From Tyto alba (taxonomy: Eukaryota > Chordata > Aves > Strigiformes > Tytonidae), in assembly GCF_018691265.1 (NCBI RefSeq), contig NW_024881279.1, positions 2,633,243 to 2,697,242 of the forward strand: a DNA stretch of 64,000 bases. Reading direction: 5' to 3'. A model generated the notes under the pieces. The model had not been told where the DNA came from. It did not search any database and worked only from the letters and a program-made list of their open reading frames with translations. This document shows positions 10,539-23,091 of this stretch, in pieces. Numbering within the stretch: the stretch's first letter is position 1; each line of letters begins with the position of its first letter. Made by a program: the position numbers and the translations under genes.

Positions 10539-13500
10539 CGGTGCCGGCGCTCCGGCCAGCTCACAGGGCTATTCGTAGCGCATTGCTCACCATGCTAAAA
10601 CGTTCCCCAGCTGCACATGCTTCAGGTGCCTGGCCCGGCTGTCGGGACCCGGGCCATGAGCCCTTTGCTCTACGTGCTAAATGCAGCTTCTCGGGGGCAG
10701 GATCCTGAAATCGGTACCCGGGGCACCTTGCCTGACCTGGGCTCCATTGCCTGTAGCCATTGTGGCCCCTGCCTGCTTTAACACGCTCTTGCTTTCAAAT
10801 TGCTTTTTGATAGTAAATTCTACTTGGGAAATATAATGGAATATATAAATCAAGCAAGATAAAAGTATTGATTTATGAATTGCATTTTATGCAGTGATTT
10901 CCCACAGCACACTTGAAAATAAACTTCCAGGTTTTTGTTTCTTTTTCTTGGCTGTTAATAAGAGAAGGTATATATGCTCTTACATCATGAACTTGGTGAC
11001 TGAAATCAGCCTCAGCTTCTAAGGAGGTTGCATTTCTAAATGCAGTTGGAACATCGTCATGAAACAACTTTACTAAAAAGCTTCAGCACGCACCACCTTC
11101 TCCTCCCGCCCTGCCCACTGCGGGCTCCGACGTGCTCCTGCTCCTCTCGAGCCCTCGGGTTCGCAGCCTGCACTGCAGGCACCGACACAACTACAAGGAC
11201 TCAGTAAATACGCTTCTGGCTCTACTATAAACTTATTTTTTTTTCAAGCCACAACCTCTTCCACGAGCTCCCCCGAGGAGCAGCCGCTGCCCCGTGGAGC
11301 AGACGGAGAGCCGCGGCTCTGGCCAGCAAGGCCGCGGTGGCGGCAGCGGGACGCAGCCTCCTGATGAAGCAGAAACACCAGCGTTTCTCCAGGATGGTCT
11401 CCAGCCATGAATCAACTCAGTGTCCCAAGCCTGCTACGGCATCTCCACCAAGATAAAGCCGGAGAGGGGGGAGCAGAGGCAATGTGGAGGCAGAGGCAGG
11501 GCTATTAAAAGCTCTGCCACCTCTGAGTGGCACAAAGCATACGGGCTAAATTTATCCGCTCACAATGGAGAAAAGTCAATTAACAGCTACGTTTAAAAAA
11601 GCACAGTGTTGATGCTGAAGGTCTAAGGAGAGACCCCAAGAACCAGAAGATAAATAGCTCGCTCTGCCATCATGGTGTACTGGGAAACAGCGCAGATCTC
11701 CTCAGCAGCAAAGGAAACCAGAACTGCTGGACCAAAACCTCCTACTCCATCCCCCTCAGCTCAGACACCACTTGCACAAAACCTCCACTCTTCTTCACAG
11801 GAAAGTTTCTCAGGTTTGCTTCATTTTTTCAATTTAACAAGAACAGCTGAGACATGCTCCTCACTGCGCAAACCCGTGTTATAGCTCTCCCAGTCACAGA
11901 GCCCAATTAACAGGGAGAGAGAGACGGTTTAATAGCCAGAGCAGGAGAGGAGCAGCCAGGATTCATAAATCACATTTACAGCTGTATCGTGCTCACTTGC
12001 TCAGCCCGATGCAAGCGACAATTTCACAGCTCCACACCACCTTCTCCCCTGTCTGCAAAACGGCAAAGACCCGGCAGCACCTCGTCTCAAGTGGTAGTTA
12101 AAAGGCTTTTTTTAATACCTCTCCCACCTCTGAATGGAACAAATCCGGGTGCTGCTACATCCTTTATCCCACAGCTCTTCCAGAGAGACCAGCCCATGGC
12201 CCCATCACCAGCTGAGGACCGGGGGTGCCCACCCAGCGCCGACGGCTGCTCTGTGCGAGCAGAGGGATGAGGGACGTGCGCTTTCCATCGGTTCTGGAGG
12301 AATCACTCCTCACTGCCAGGGCGCCTGTACTTGCACTGGAGACACTGGTGAGGCCAGGGATGGTGCCCCCCCTCCATCAGAGCCCCCCTTCCCTCCCCGC
12401 ACCCCAGCAGGCACTGGAGGATCTCCTTGTGCTTGGTGTTTGTTACCCCATTATATCTATTTTATTACAAGGAAGGTGAAAACCAGAGGCGCTGGGTATC
12501 CTGCCCGCATCAGAGGGATGCGATGGAGGCGCGTGTGAAGGTCCAGCCCTGGTCTCTGCTCCGGCCATCAGCCAGAGCTGTGCCTGGACTCGCTCAAGCA
12601 ATTTGGAGAATAAGAAGCTGCTATGACCTTCAAAATGCTCGTGGTGCTGTCATACAAGGACCAGCTAAAACTGCCAACAGCATCACTAAGCATTTCAGCT
12701 AATTACAGAAAAGCATCAAATGAAGACGAGGTGCTGAGGGCTTTGACTTTCATAGTAGTCCTTACTATTTCCTGAGGTTAGTGTTTGGGTCTGTGTAATT
12801 CCCTGCATAAACTAGTCTCCTATTTGTCATCAATACTGGCTGCATTAACATTTCACCTGGTCAATCTTTTGTCTGGAGGGAACATCATCATGACAGTAAA
12901 TCGATCTCTTAATTTTGTAACACTTCAGAACAATGGCCTTTTCCAAAGAGCTATAAAAATTTAAGCTTTGGAAGAGAAAATGGATGGACATCTGCAATTG
13001 TCGGATGTAATAATATTTTAATATTACTTTTGGCGAACATTTAATTTTAAAATCAGAAGTATGGTGATAAGTGGCAACCACCCAAGTAACCAGGCACAGG
13101 ATATGCTCTTGGTCTGCCTGTCATGGCAACATCCAGAGCCACAGGAGAAAAATCATTTTATCCATTTAATTATGTATCATCAGGCTACATTTTATAACAC
13201 ATTATCTTAAAGTACTGTATCCACAAACATACACAGAAAAGGCTGAGAATCGCTGATGGATATATCTTATTAAGTAGCAATTTGGCATGTTGTTGGTTTG
13301 CTGGGTGGTGTTGGGCAGCTCAGAGCCGGGCACGTTGCTCCCTCTTGGCTTTTCCAGGGTTCCTGTTTGCTGTGTTGGAACATGTGGCAGGCAAATGGAG
13401 CCGCTGTCCCCTCATCCCCAGGCCCCAACGCTACACTCATCCCACCCCTATCCCGCACTTCCAGAAGAGCTGCTGCCAGTACAACACGCCGGAGATCACC

Positions 13501-14666
13501 CAAAGCGCAGCAGTTCCCAGCGACAGCTGGAATCCTAAAGGCCAACGCCAGGGCTGCGATGCCTCGATGTGTGGAGACCCTCTCGAGGAGAACATGTCTG
13601 AGAAGCTTTAAAAACCATCCCAGAGTTTACTGCTGTTATTGTGGGTATAACAAACAATTTGGATCCGAGACCTGGAAACCTGTTAAATCTCTAGAAACAG
13701 TTTCACTTTTTGGATTACACGCAGGGTTTAATGGTCTTTGTCGGATGCTCTGGCAACATAGAGCAAACCATAATTTCCCAGTTGTTCCGGGAACCTTCAG
13801 AAAGTCCCCGTTTTGCTGATTGTGGTTCCAAAGGGCACATCGCTCGCGGGGCGCATCGGGAACCCCGCACGCACAGGGCCCACGCTCACACCGGGGCACC
13901 GTGTTCACCGGCGAGGACACTGGACGACCTGCAGCATCCTTCGCGGATACTTTCACGGCTTCGGGACAAATGTGCTTCCCCAGGGATAATCTCAGGTGGA
14001 AGATGAGCCAAATCTCAGGTGGGCTGACTGCAGACGCAGGCAGGTGAGCAGGGAACGCTGACTAACCCCCCCGAAACCCCCTCCACCGCCCCGGCAATCA
14101 CATAAGCCTACTGAAGCGACCGTGTAAACAAGCTGCCAGCAGTTATTCAGACCAAGAGATGTTATCACCAAGCTTGCATTTTTATTTTTTTTTGGTTACA
14201 CAATGACAACAGTAATTTTGACGGGAGAAGCATTCCACTTACCTGGGGGAAATATAATGTAATACCAGACAGTTGCTGATTGCCAGGAACCATTCAAATC
14301 AATTACATTTTCCCTGCGAATGTACTTAATCATAAACAGTGTCTGTGAGTCACTGGTGTAAAACAATATAAAGCACCAGCAGCACAAGCGCAAGCAACTT
14401 GCTTATTGCTAATCACCTACGGCAGCTCCTGTGGGGAACCTTCAATGAGCTCGAATCAATTCAAATTAAGAAATACACTGAAACGAAACAGTCCTAAAGC
14501 GGGAGCTGAACGGGCGCTAACACTGCATTTAAGAGATTTTCCTCTCCCTGAGTTACCTCTTCCCATCTCCCTCCTTCCCGAGAGCCCTGGAGAAATGGGG
14601 ACATGGCTTCACAGGAGTTTTGCTCGCAGCATCCTCGTGCAAAGTGGCAGTGGCAGGCGGCCCCGG

Positions 14667-14702
14667 CCCCGTGAGCCCCACGAGCCCCGTGAGCCCCATG
14701 AG
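14667..14702. repeat. Short tandem array of CCCCRYGAG
   Basis: Four adjacent 9-nt units read CCCCGTGAG, CCCCACGAG, CCCCGTGAG and CCCCATGAG. Confidence 0.8.
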
Positions 14703-16390
14703 GGCAGCTCAGCATCCTGCAGCATCAGCCCTCACTGCAGCCGAGCACCCCGGGCAGCAGGTACACCCTCCTGCAGAATTAACTGGCGAGGAGCGTATGT
14801 AACCAACGTGCAGATTCACCCTTCTGCCGGTGCCATAAATTACTTCTAATGAGGGGGAATCATCGAAGCGCCAGGACACCCTGGGGTGGGAGCTGTAGCT
14901 TGGTTGGTGAGCAAAGGCGAGCCCTGCAGCCCACCCAGACGCGATCATTGCAGAAACCTGTCATCGATTCCTCCACAGATGCCAGCTGATGGAGGGCTCG
15001 GCTGGCACAGCAAGAGACTCGGTTCAGGCAGAAAAAAAATCAATGTCTAAAGACGTGTTTCTGTAAGGGCCCACGAGGGAAGGGCTCCATAAAGCACAGC
15101 GAGGGGACGGGAGGTAAAACACGCTCGTAGGGATGCTGTGCTGCTCGTGATGCTGGCGGCACAGCCAAAGAGCTCACCACCACCAGGGAGAGGTGGTGAG
15201 TACTTCCCTGCACCCACACAGAGGTGACTGACAGACAGACAGACGGGACCATCGAAGGCCAACACGAGGTTTTGTGCCAGTTCCTCCACACAGGACCAGG
15301 GCCGGGGGAGCTGGGCTTTGCTCACAACTGCAGGTTCATCACCGCTGTTCGCACAGCAGCTCGGAATTAAGCCATCACTGCCATTGCATTGCATGCAGAG
15401 GAGAAGAAAACAGCTCCATCGTCCTAAAGAAACATCACGGCCTTTAAGCGCCCGCGGAAGCAATTTCTCCAAGAACACACAACAACGGGCACCGTCCCCG
15501 TCCCCGCTGGCTGTGCATTTGGTGCCCCTTTGCAACCCTGCACAGACGGGCCCCCAGGCTGCTGCCTGCACCACACGACCCAGGGGCTCAGCCTTGTGCC
15601 TGAACCTCCAACAAACCCCTTCGAGACAAAGCCCCGCGCCAGAGCCGCAATGCCAGCCCTCCCCAGTAGCCCCCGCCAGGGACAAACCGGCCTCTACGCT
15701 TTCCTTTGCGGCCTGAATGCACAAACCACTTGTTTCTTTCCAACCAAAACCAGACGAACAAAAGATCGTGAACAGGGAACTGTTTGAATTTAGAAGAAAA
15801 CGGCATTTTTTTTTTTAGTGCTGCCGTTTGCATGCAGCCACCCCACATGGCTGGCCAGGAGGGACAGCCAGTGCCATGGCCCCACGGATAGACGAGGATA
15901 TCCTTACTGCCGACAAACGCAAATGCATCATCACTGAGGAGGACAACGTTGTGGATGAAGCCAGTACTTGAATAAACCCAGACTTAGTCAGAAAAGCAGG
16001 AAGCCAGCCTAGGCGTGCATCTCGCACTGGCCTCTTTTAGCGCTCATCTCTCTTGAAACTAAGGACAAATTCCTGTTAAGCAATGGAAAGTGGGGAGAAA
16101 GGGGGATTTCTGTGATGGAGACATGGACATGCCGACTCACACTGAGGTGACCATAAAAAAGGCTGGTTACCAGCAGCGCTGGTTATGCAATTACAGCCCA
16201 AGAACGGACAGTTTTGGAGCCTCTACGCCGCATCCCGAGCCGTGCCCATCGCTGTAGGAGCACCCGGCTGCTGCCCAACCCAACACAAACCTCCAGTGCC
16301 ACGAGGAGCAAGGGGGGCCTGGGAGAGGGGCCCCAGGTAAATTAGGTTTCATAAATTAACTGCACTGAAAGAAGCAAGTAAAGCCATTAC

Positions 16391-16550
16391 CTTCTCATGG
16401 TTTTCTATTAAAATTTCAATCACGATGTTCTGAAACTTGATGTCCATAATGGCAGCAACTGTTTCCTCTTGAGGTCGAAGCAGTGTTGGCCCAAATACCA
16501 CACCCAGATTAGCAACAGTCATCAGGTTCTGCTTATGATTATTTGCAACT
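16391..16550 (-). CDS. ARHGAP26: ARHGAP26 exon g: RhoGAP conserved NLGVVFGP block
   Basis: The exon encodes 53 residues beginning [20 protein letters not shown] and ending with [10 protein letters not shown], identical to human over the stretch I can compare. The asparagine of ANLGVVFGP is the conserved RhoGAP residue that contacts the GTPase and helps hold the arginine finger in place. The acceptor is TTTCTTGTCCAG at 16551-16552 and the donor is AAG|GTAATG at 16390. Length is 160 nt; it uses one base to finish the lysine codon and ends in phase 0. It closes the core of the GAP domain. The near-perfect conservation, against the more divergent exon i, fits a functional gene under purifying selection. 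Confidence 0.98.
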
Positions 16551-17439
16551 CTGGACAAGAAAGAAAAAAGAAGAAGAAAAAAGTAGGTGACAGAAGTACT
16601 CCGCACGGAAACCCCCTCCCTGCCTCATGGCTGGCACAAAGCTTACAATGCTGTTTACATTTTTTATACTCCTGGTGAGCTCCTTCAAGGCTCAGCCATG
16701 TGGAAAAGTACAAATTTAACTATTGTATTACTAGAGACCTTTCAGCCTCAGTGAGTTGACTAATCCCATAAAACCCCAACCCTACGCTGGCCACTGAGTC
16801 TCATGTTGCAAACCACTCCCAGGAAAACATCTTGAATGATTAATACTTGAAACCCTTCTAAAAACAAATTGTTGGACCTCTGACACACGCTGCTCTCCAA
16901 CTGAATGAGTGACCTAATATGTTCCAAAATCCCATTCCTTCTCACCCATTTAAGCTTTTGCCTGCCCCAGAGGTCAGCCCCAGCCAGCCCAACCAAACCA
17001 GGCTGGAAGGAGAAGGTGGGGCTTCACCCCCCAGACCCACACGCACGCACAGGCACCCCTCTGCAGAACCCACCCGACACGGCCACCCGCTCTCCCCCGA
17101 CACTCAACCATTCCTCCCTGTCATCTCCATCTATTTTTACGTTCGCAAGTGTTGCAGCCCAGTTCAGCACAGCGAAACAGCTCGTGCTGAGGATCTGGCA
17201 CCCCGGCTGAGGGGCGTTTGAGGGGGGCGGGGGAGGTGGTGTTAGTTTGGAGGAGCTCCAGTCTGACCCCTGGTCTTAGTGGTGCAAAGCACCAGCAGCC
17301 CCACTGGGGCACGTCCTCTGCCCTGGCTCAGCCCCGGAGAGCCCCGCTGCCGCGCACCGAGGCCACACGCTGCTGCCCGTCCCACCTTGCAAGCCCCCTG
17401 CACGCCAACAGCCCGGTGGTGCCCGGGGGACCCGGCTGC

Positions 17440-17618
17440 TTGGCCGCTCCGTGGCAAACGCCCGGTTGAGGCACGGACCAACCTCGCCGGGTACCAGGGG
17501 CTCCGGTGGAGGCACGAGCTGGAGTCACACAACGGCACGTAACGCCACGACACGTGCGCCGGTGACGCAGCGAGGACCCGCGGTGGAAACCCTACAGCCC
17601 CGTCGCCGCGACTCTTTC
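17440..17618. promoter_or_regulatory. Very CpG-dense intronic block (candidate CpG island)
   Basis: By eye there are about two dozen CpG dinucleotides in roughly 180 bp, far denser than the surrounding intron, including a CACGTG E-box at 17551-17556. Germline methylation usually removes CpG, so retention suggests an unmethylated regulatory element or alternative promoter. No matching first exon was recognised. Confidence 0.45.
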
Positions 17619-20600
17619 TTGTGGTTTTCTCCTGACCTCTTCAACCAGGAAACTGGATGACTTCAGGCAGTGCAATCACAATTTCAGCTTAAGGGGTTTT
17701 TTAAGCGTCTTTTCCCTTTACTCTTTCTCTCCCGTTTTCCCTGGACAAATGCACTAGGCAAGCACAGGCTTAAAACTCCAATCTTGCTGCACTGTCCCAA
17801 AAAGTTATTGCCATGAGCTTTTATTCCTGATCTCAGGGCCAAGACACCACAGCGCTCATTTGTGTGCACGCTCAGCTTATTGCAGCGCAGCAGGCTGCCT
17901 TAAAAGTAAAGATGCTCTCCATCCTTTTTCATCCAAATTCCACTCGATCCAGCAAAGAACTCTTCATTCTTCATCCCTCTGTGTGGCTCCCCAGGCAGCA
18001 CAAGGGGACCTCAGCATTGAGGGAAGCTCAGGGGCTCAGGACTGCTGGCTTCACTCCCCCCCAACAGCAGCTCCAGCCGTATTTATCACCCAGGCAAGAA
18101 GTCTCGCCCCTGATGCATGTTCCATCCCGGGAGAACATGCAGGGCTGTCACCTCCACCCAGTCTGGGCTGGGGTTACAGTTTCAAAGGTGCAGAGGTCCT
18201 GGTGAAAAGTCCCTTGGGAGCTTGCGGGACCTCCCTCCTGCCCGTAACCTCCCCCCACTGTCAGGAAGCTCTGAATATTTTATCACGAGTGTCTGAGAAA
18301 CCTCCCGCGTCAGTAAACTTCAGCGCTGCGGGAGACGGGCTGCCCTGGAGAAAGGCTCCGGTTACAGAGATGATAACCCGAGGAGGAAGGAGCCCCGCGC
18401 CGGCGCTGAGGCGATGCTCTGCCCGGCGGGGCTGCTGCCACCCCGCTCGCCCCATCGCCTCCACCCAGCCCCGTCCACGTCCCCAGGCAGGGGCAGAACC
18501 TCCCCTCATCCTCCCCGAGGGCAGGAGCCGGCCGAGCTGCGCACACAGCGATGCCGGCAGAGCTCGTGGGGGAGAAGAAAACTTTTTTTAGGGGGCCACA
18601 ACCTTGCAGAGTGGAGAGAAAGGCAGAAGAAGTCCAATAGGAAGCGAATTCTTACTTAAGAAAAAACCTGCTTACTTACAGTAAGAAACCTCCTACTTCT
18701 GCAGGGATTCAAACCTTTCCCCCCACTCCAGCCCACCTCCTTATCGTGACATTCACAAATGCCAATTGACGTGTTTACATTGCAACAACATCTGTATTTC
18801 AGACACATGTTCACATGCTCCTATTTGGATTTTGAAAAACGCAGCCGTTGTTCAAATAGTTTTGAAAAGTGCTAATAAAATAATAATTTTAACGATCTTT
18901 CCGTGGTTAGTAAAACAATGTTCATTTATAAAAAAACAACCGAATTGATCTAAGTCTTACAAAATTAGGTCCCTCCATTCCTCATTACCGTTACCATGTA
19001 ATACATCACTCTAATAAATTGCACTGTCATTGACTCATTACAGCTAGGCAGCTGTGCACGGTCCTGTTAATTATTTCAGACTAAACTATTAATGGCTTCC
19101 CAGGCAGGGCACGGTCCTGCAGCACCAGCCGCAGACCTGGCTCTGCCTTTTGCCCGAGGAATGCCCACGCGCCCAGACACGAGCGCTGGCCCTCGCCTCC
19201 GGGCCGCAGTCGCCACCAAACTCCTCTTTATTCTCACTTGTTTGCTTTGAATTTGTAACGTGTGGAAGCCATTTTGCAGCTGTGCAAGTCTGGCTCCTTT
19301 CTGGAATAAACCGGGGTGGCACAGGAACTTCCAGCAGTTGTCTTCACAACGCTTGGTTATCAAAGCTATGCTACAAAACATCATTCACCTTTCACATCCT
19401 TCAAATTCCACATCCATTATCCACATGATAATTTACTATAAATTATACCCCTTCATCATCCTTTCCACTCAAAAATAATGCCGCAGTTTCTAAAGACGGG
19501 GTGTTCTCATCCCAAAGTGTGCTTAACATCGGTGCTTTTTGGCAGGCATTGTTAGTGCCATTCCTGAGCTGCCCTTTAGAAGGTTTCCAAGTATTCACTC
19601 TATCCACCTTTTAACCTGCTGTTTCTTTCTGACCCTCAGCGCACTCTGAAGGCAATTGCACTAATATTAATTTAGATGGGTTCTTTTTCAGTTCTCTCGC
19701 CATCCACGCTTTGCAGAAGTCCCTTCCAGCACAAACAGGAGGTGGGAAGCAACAACAAATGGGGAAACCTGCAGAGCAACCTCCTAACCCCTGCCGGGTG
19801 CTTGCAACGTGCCCAGCTACCCCTGACTTTCGGAGTCTGGGCTGTTCCTCCCCCTCGCAGCACACGGCGGCTGCCCCGTGCCGCCGGCATCCACGGGAGA
19901 TGAGCCCGGCAGCGTGGGAGAGGCTGCGGAGCCCCTCGGCTGGGGGAAGAGCGGCACGCACCACCAGCGAGCAGCTCTGCAAGGGGACTTTGTCCCGTGA
20001 GGATCTGACCCACTTGGTGCAAACCCAAGAGGTGTGATGGTTACTGCAAGCGCCCAGCCACAGGAGCTGGAGACCGAGCCCGGACAGCTCGCGGGGATGC
20101 CCCGGGCCGGGAGCCACGAGCTCCCAGGGGAGCGCTGGCCCTGCAGCTCAACGGGCCGGTCGTGTTGTCCGGGGGTGCCCGCAGACACCCGCTCGCTTTA
20201 CATTCACTTTCAGAAAAAACAAAGGAGAATGGGAGCGGAGTAAATCCATGTTGTGTGTCAAATTAGATTATGCCTGGGTTGCTTGGATACTGTATAATCA
20301 CTGGCATGACCAAACATAATTTAATACAGAGTAATTGGCAGTCAAGCTTCAGTGCAGAGAAAGCATACAGGAACAGTAAATATTTCTTTGTTGCACTGGC
20401 TTGCAATCAGCATCGTGTAACAGAGGAGAACCGCAGCAGAGCCGGGGTGCTGCAGGCTGGGGGAAGTGCTGCACCGGCCCTCTTTCATTTTACAGGCATT
20501 AATGATTTAAGTTTCTTCAGCCTGGTCAACAGCTCGTATTTATTTTCATTGAAATCCAATTAAAGAACTCATTTGCTTCTCCAGCGACCTCCAGAGAAAC

Positions 20601-21631
20601 CTGCGTGGTGGGAGCAGCAGCAAACGCTCAGGTGCAGCACGTGGGAGCTGCCCACTCCTCCTAGTAACACGGCCCAGAGCCGGCACCAGCTCCAGCCCCG
20701 CAGCTTAACGCCACGCACAGAGCCGAGGGCGTAAAAAAAATGTACCAACTTGAGACTTGTGGGCTGTGAACTGGCATCAGTGGGATTATTCAATACTGGC
20801 GGACATGGTCCTGCCGGTACGTGACGTTACCTCCATGAACACACGGCTCTGGCCCGGTTGCCCAGCCGCGCCGGGCACTAGCCACCACGCACCTCCACGG
20901 GCAGCAGTGGCCTGTCCAGGGGCTGCCACCCGGGGTGCCTGGCTCTGCTCCCCACAGAGCTCCTGCTTTCTGTGGCTGGAATCATTTGGTGCATGTATTT
21001 TATATAGAAAATGAACATACGTGAGCCTCAGACAAAGAGCGTTGTTATTAGTTCCAATATCTTCCCTGATTCAGAGAAAAATCTCTGAGAAAACAAACAT
21101 CTAAAAGGGAACAAAGGCAAAGTCTGGAGTGTTTCTATTTCCATGCCTGGGACAAACCTTTGAAAACAAAGTGCTTGTTATGGCTGGCCTAGCAAGACCT
21201 TACAGGATGAAAAATAATTCAGCTAATTCATACTGCTACAGGTAAAAAGGCATTTCATGTCTGCCACCACCAGTAGAGCTTCTATTTAACGTGAAAAGCC
21301 AACCGTGCAGAGGGCTAGCAATCCCCAAAATGATTTAGACTGCTCTGGGCAGCTTGTTACAATATAAACACCTTCATTTGACTCTGGACGTGAATGAAAG
21401 CTAAAAAGCACAGCGAAGGCAGACAGAGGCATCCAAGGACCCACCGCCCCCTCAGCGGCGAGCGGGCCAGGACGCGGAAGGGCTGCGCTAACCCACGCCG
21501 GCGAGACCCAACCGTGGCACCAAGTCCTCGCAAAGAAAATCCTTGTCTTGGGGGAGCACAAGTCCTGGCTCGGGGAGAGGCTGGGAAACGCGAGCGAAAG
21601 GCTGCAGACGGTGCCCCTGCCCGCCCGCCCG

Positions 21632-21645
21632 CCCCCCCCCCCCCC
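21632..21645. repeat. C14 homopolymer
   Basis: Fourteen consecutive C in a GC-rich stretch of intron f-g, about 280 bp from a G20 run on the same strand. Confidence 0.9.
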
Positions 21646-21925
21646 GGCTCCCCCCTCCTTTTCCATCCATTTAATGTGGATCGCGCACGCTGCCGGACAG
21701 AGAGCAGGCAGCTGCTAGCGCACACAATCGGTGGTATTTATCAGATAAAATCTAATGAGTTCTGGGAAATGTTCCTGGGTGCATTCAAGTCATCCCTGCG
21801 CATTATCGAGTTTAATTGGGCTGCAGCTGATGAGCGTGTAGGTGGAGAGCCGGGCGAGGAACCGGGCGAGGGCCAGCAGCTCCCACTGCTCGGCTCCGGG
21901 GGGCCGGAGTGGCCCTGCAGCTCCC

Positions 21926-21945
21926 GGGGGGGGGGGGGGGGGGGG
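21926..21945. repeat. G20 homopolymer
   Basis: Twenty consecutive G followed shortly by a C8 run. The length is likely to vary between individuals and to be prone to sequencing error. Confidence 0.9.
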
Positions 21946-23066
21946 AGGTTCCCCCCCCTCAAACCCACCACGGGTTACCCAGCCGCACCCCTGCCGTGCC
22001 TGGTACCCAGGAACAGAGGCGCCCCAGACCGAGTTTTGACAAAGGCAAACTTAGATTAGGAAAGAAACAGCTCGAGTTTTAAAATAAAACTAAGAACAAT
22101 AATCATGAAAATGTATCAAGCTACTAAAAAGAGATTTTTTTTAAAGATCAAAGCTCCTCTCCTACAACACCAGAAACAGAGGAGACCGGAATTAGAAATT
22201 CTTCATCGAGTGCCCTTGTAAACACAAATGCCACCCATTGCTCACAGCAAAAACGCAGCGGCACATTAAAAAGGAACAACACCTGCAGCACTGCGGGCTG
22301 GTGTCCCAGGTAGCCAAGTCGGTTGGTCACGCATTTGGATAATCGCTCCTAAAAGGCACAAGTGCATGGGAGGAGGTGACGGGGACATCGATTTGCAGAG
22401 GCCCCTGGCAGGCAGCCGGGCACCGGGGGGCACAACCAGCTCCGCTTCGCCTCCCGGGCCAGGCACTCACGCACAGCAACGATTTGCCTACAGACTGCAG
22501 AAATGTAATTTATCCTGCCGTGTTTATTAAGGCTCTGGATATGCCCGGGCTCTTCCGGGCTGCTCTGGGCTGAGGGAGCTCTGCAAGGGCCGGGGGAGCC
22601 TGGAGCTCAGCCGACACGTGGTCGCTGCGTGTTCCCAGCACGCAGGAACAGGGCTGGGAGCACGGGCAAAACAACCCCATGCGCAGCTCCAGCTTTTGCA
22701 GGCTGCAGAGACTCCCAGCACTGCAACTTCGACAGCATCGCCGCTCGAGCGAGGCCAGCCAAGTACTGAGGAATGCAGATGGAGGCCAGCGGATCCAAAA
22801 GGAGGACAGACCACCAGGGAAATACAAAACCTCCCGGTGAAGACAAGGAGTAACTTTCTGAACGCTGTTGACAAAGCCTTCGGATGCAACGTTGAGAATT
22901 AAAGGGGTTTTCAGCAAGCAGACGCATTGCTCTCGGGTTTCCCTGCTCAGCTGGGACGAAACCTGCGCCCGCACCGCTCCTGGGCGGTTTGACTTGCTCC
23001 AACAAGACTCTTTTTTTCTCCCGGGTGAATCTGGCCACAGCTGGATGCTTGGGTTCACTCCCAGGG

Positions 23067-23091
23067 AAAAAAAAAAAAAAAAAAAAAAAAA
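23067..23091. repeat. A25 homopolymer
   Basis: Uninterrupted run of 25 A on the plus strand. No processed pseudogene or retroelement body was recognised on its 5' side. Confidence 0.9.

Larger units (their letters stand above)
8876..16390 (-). other. ARHGAP26: ARHGAP26 intron between exons g and h (7.5 kb)
   Basis: No exon recognised. The main content is a 21-nt-unit minisatellite (10260-10538), an AT-rich single-copy block (about 12700-13090), and a short CCCCRYGAG tandem array (14667-14702). GC-rich stretches at 9400-10100 and 15040-15730 produce long chance reading frames. Confidence 0.85.

Noticed and set aside
10098..10598. Several overlapping long reading frames on both strands (up to 165 codons), Pro/His/Ser-rich or Gly/Trp-rich
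   Set aside because: They are a by-product of the 21-nt minisatellite, whose period is a multiple of three; all frames are open on both strands.
15047..15724. Minus-strand open frame of 225 codons
   Set aside because: Between exons g and h on the same strand as the gene, but exons g and h join in frame without it and it resembles no known protein.
17860..18591. Plus-strand open frame of 243 codons
   Set aside because: Low-complexity Pro/Arg/Ser-rich composition expected from GC-rich sequence; no recognisable domain.
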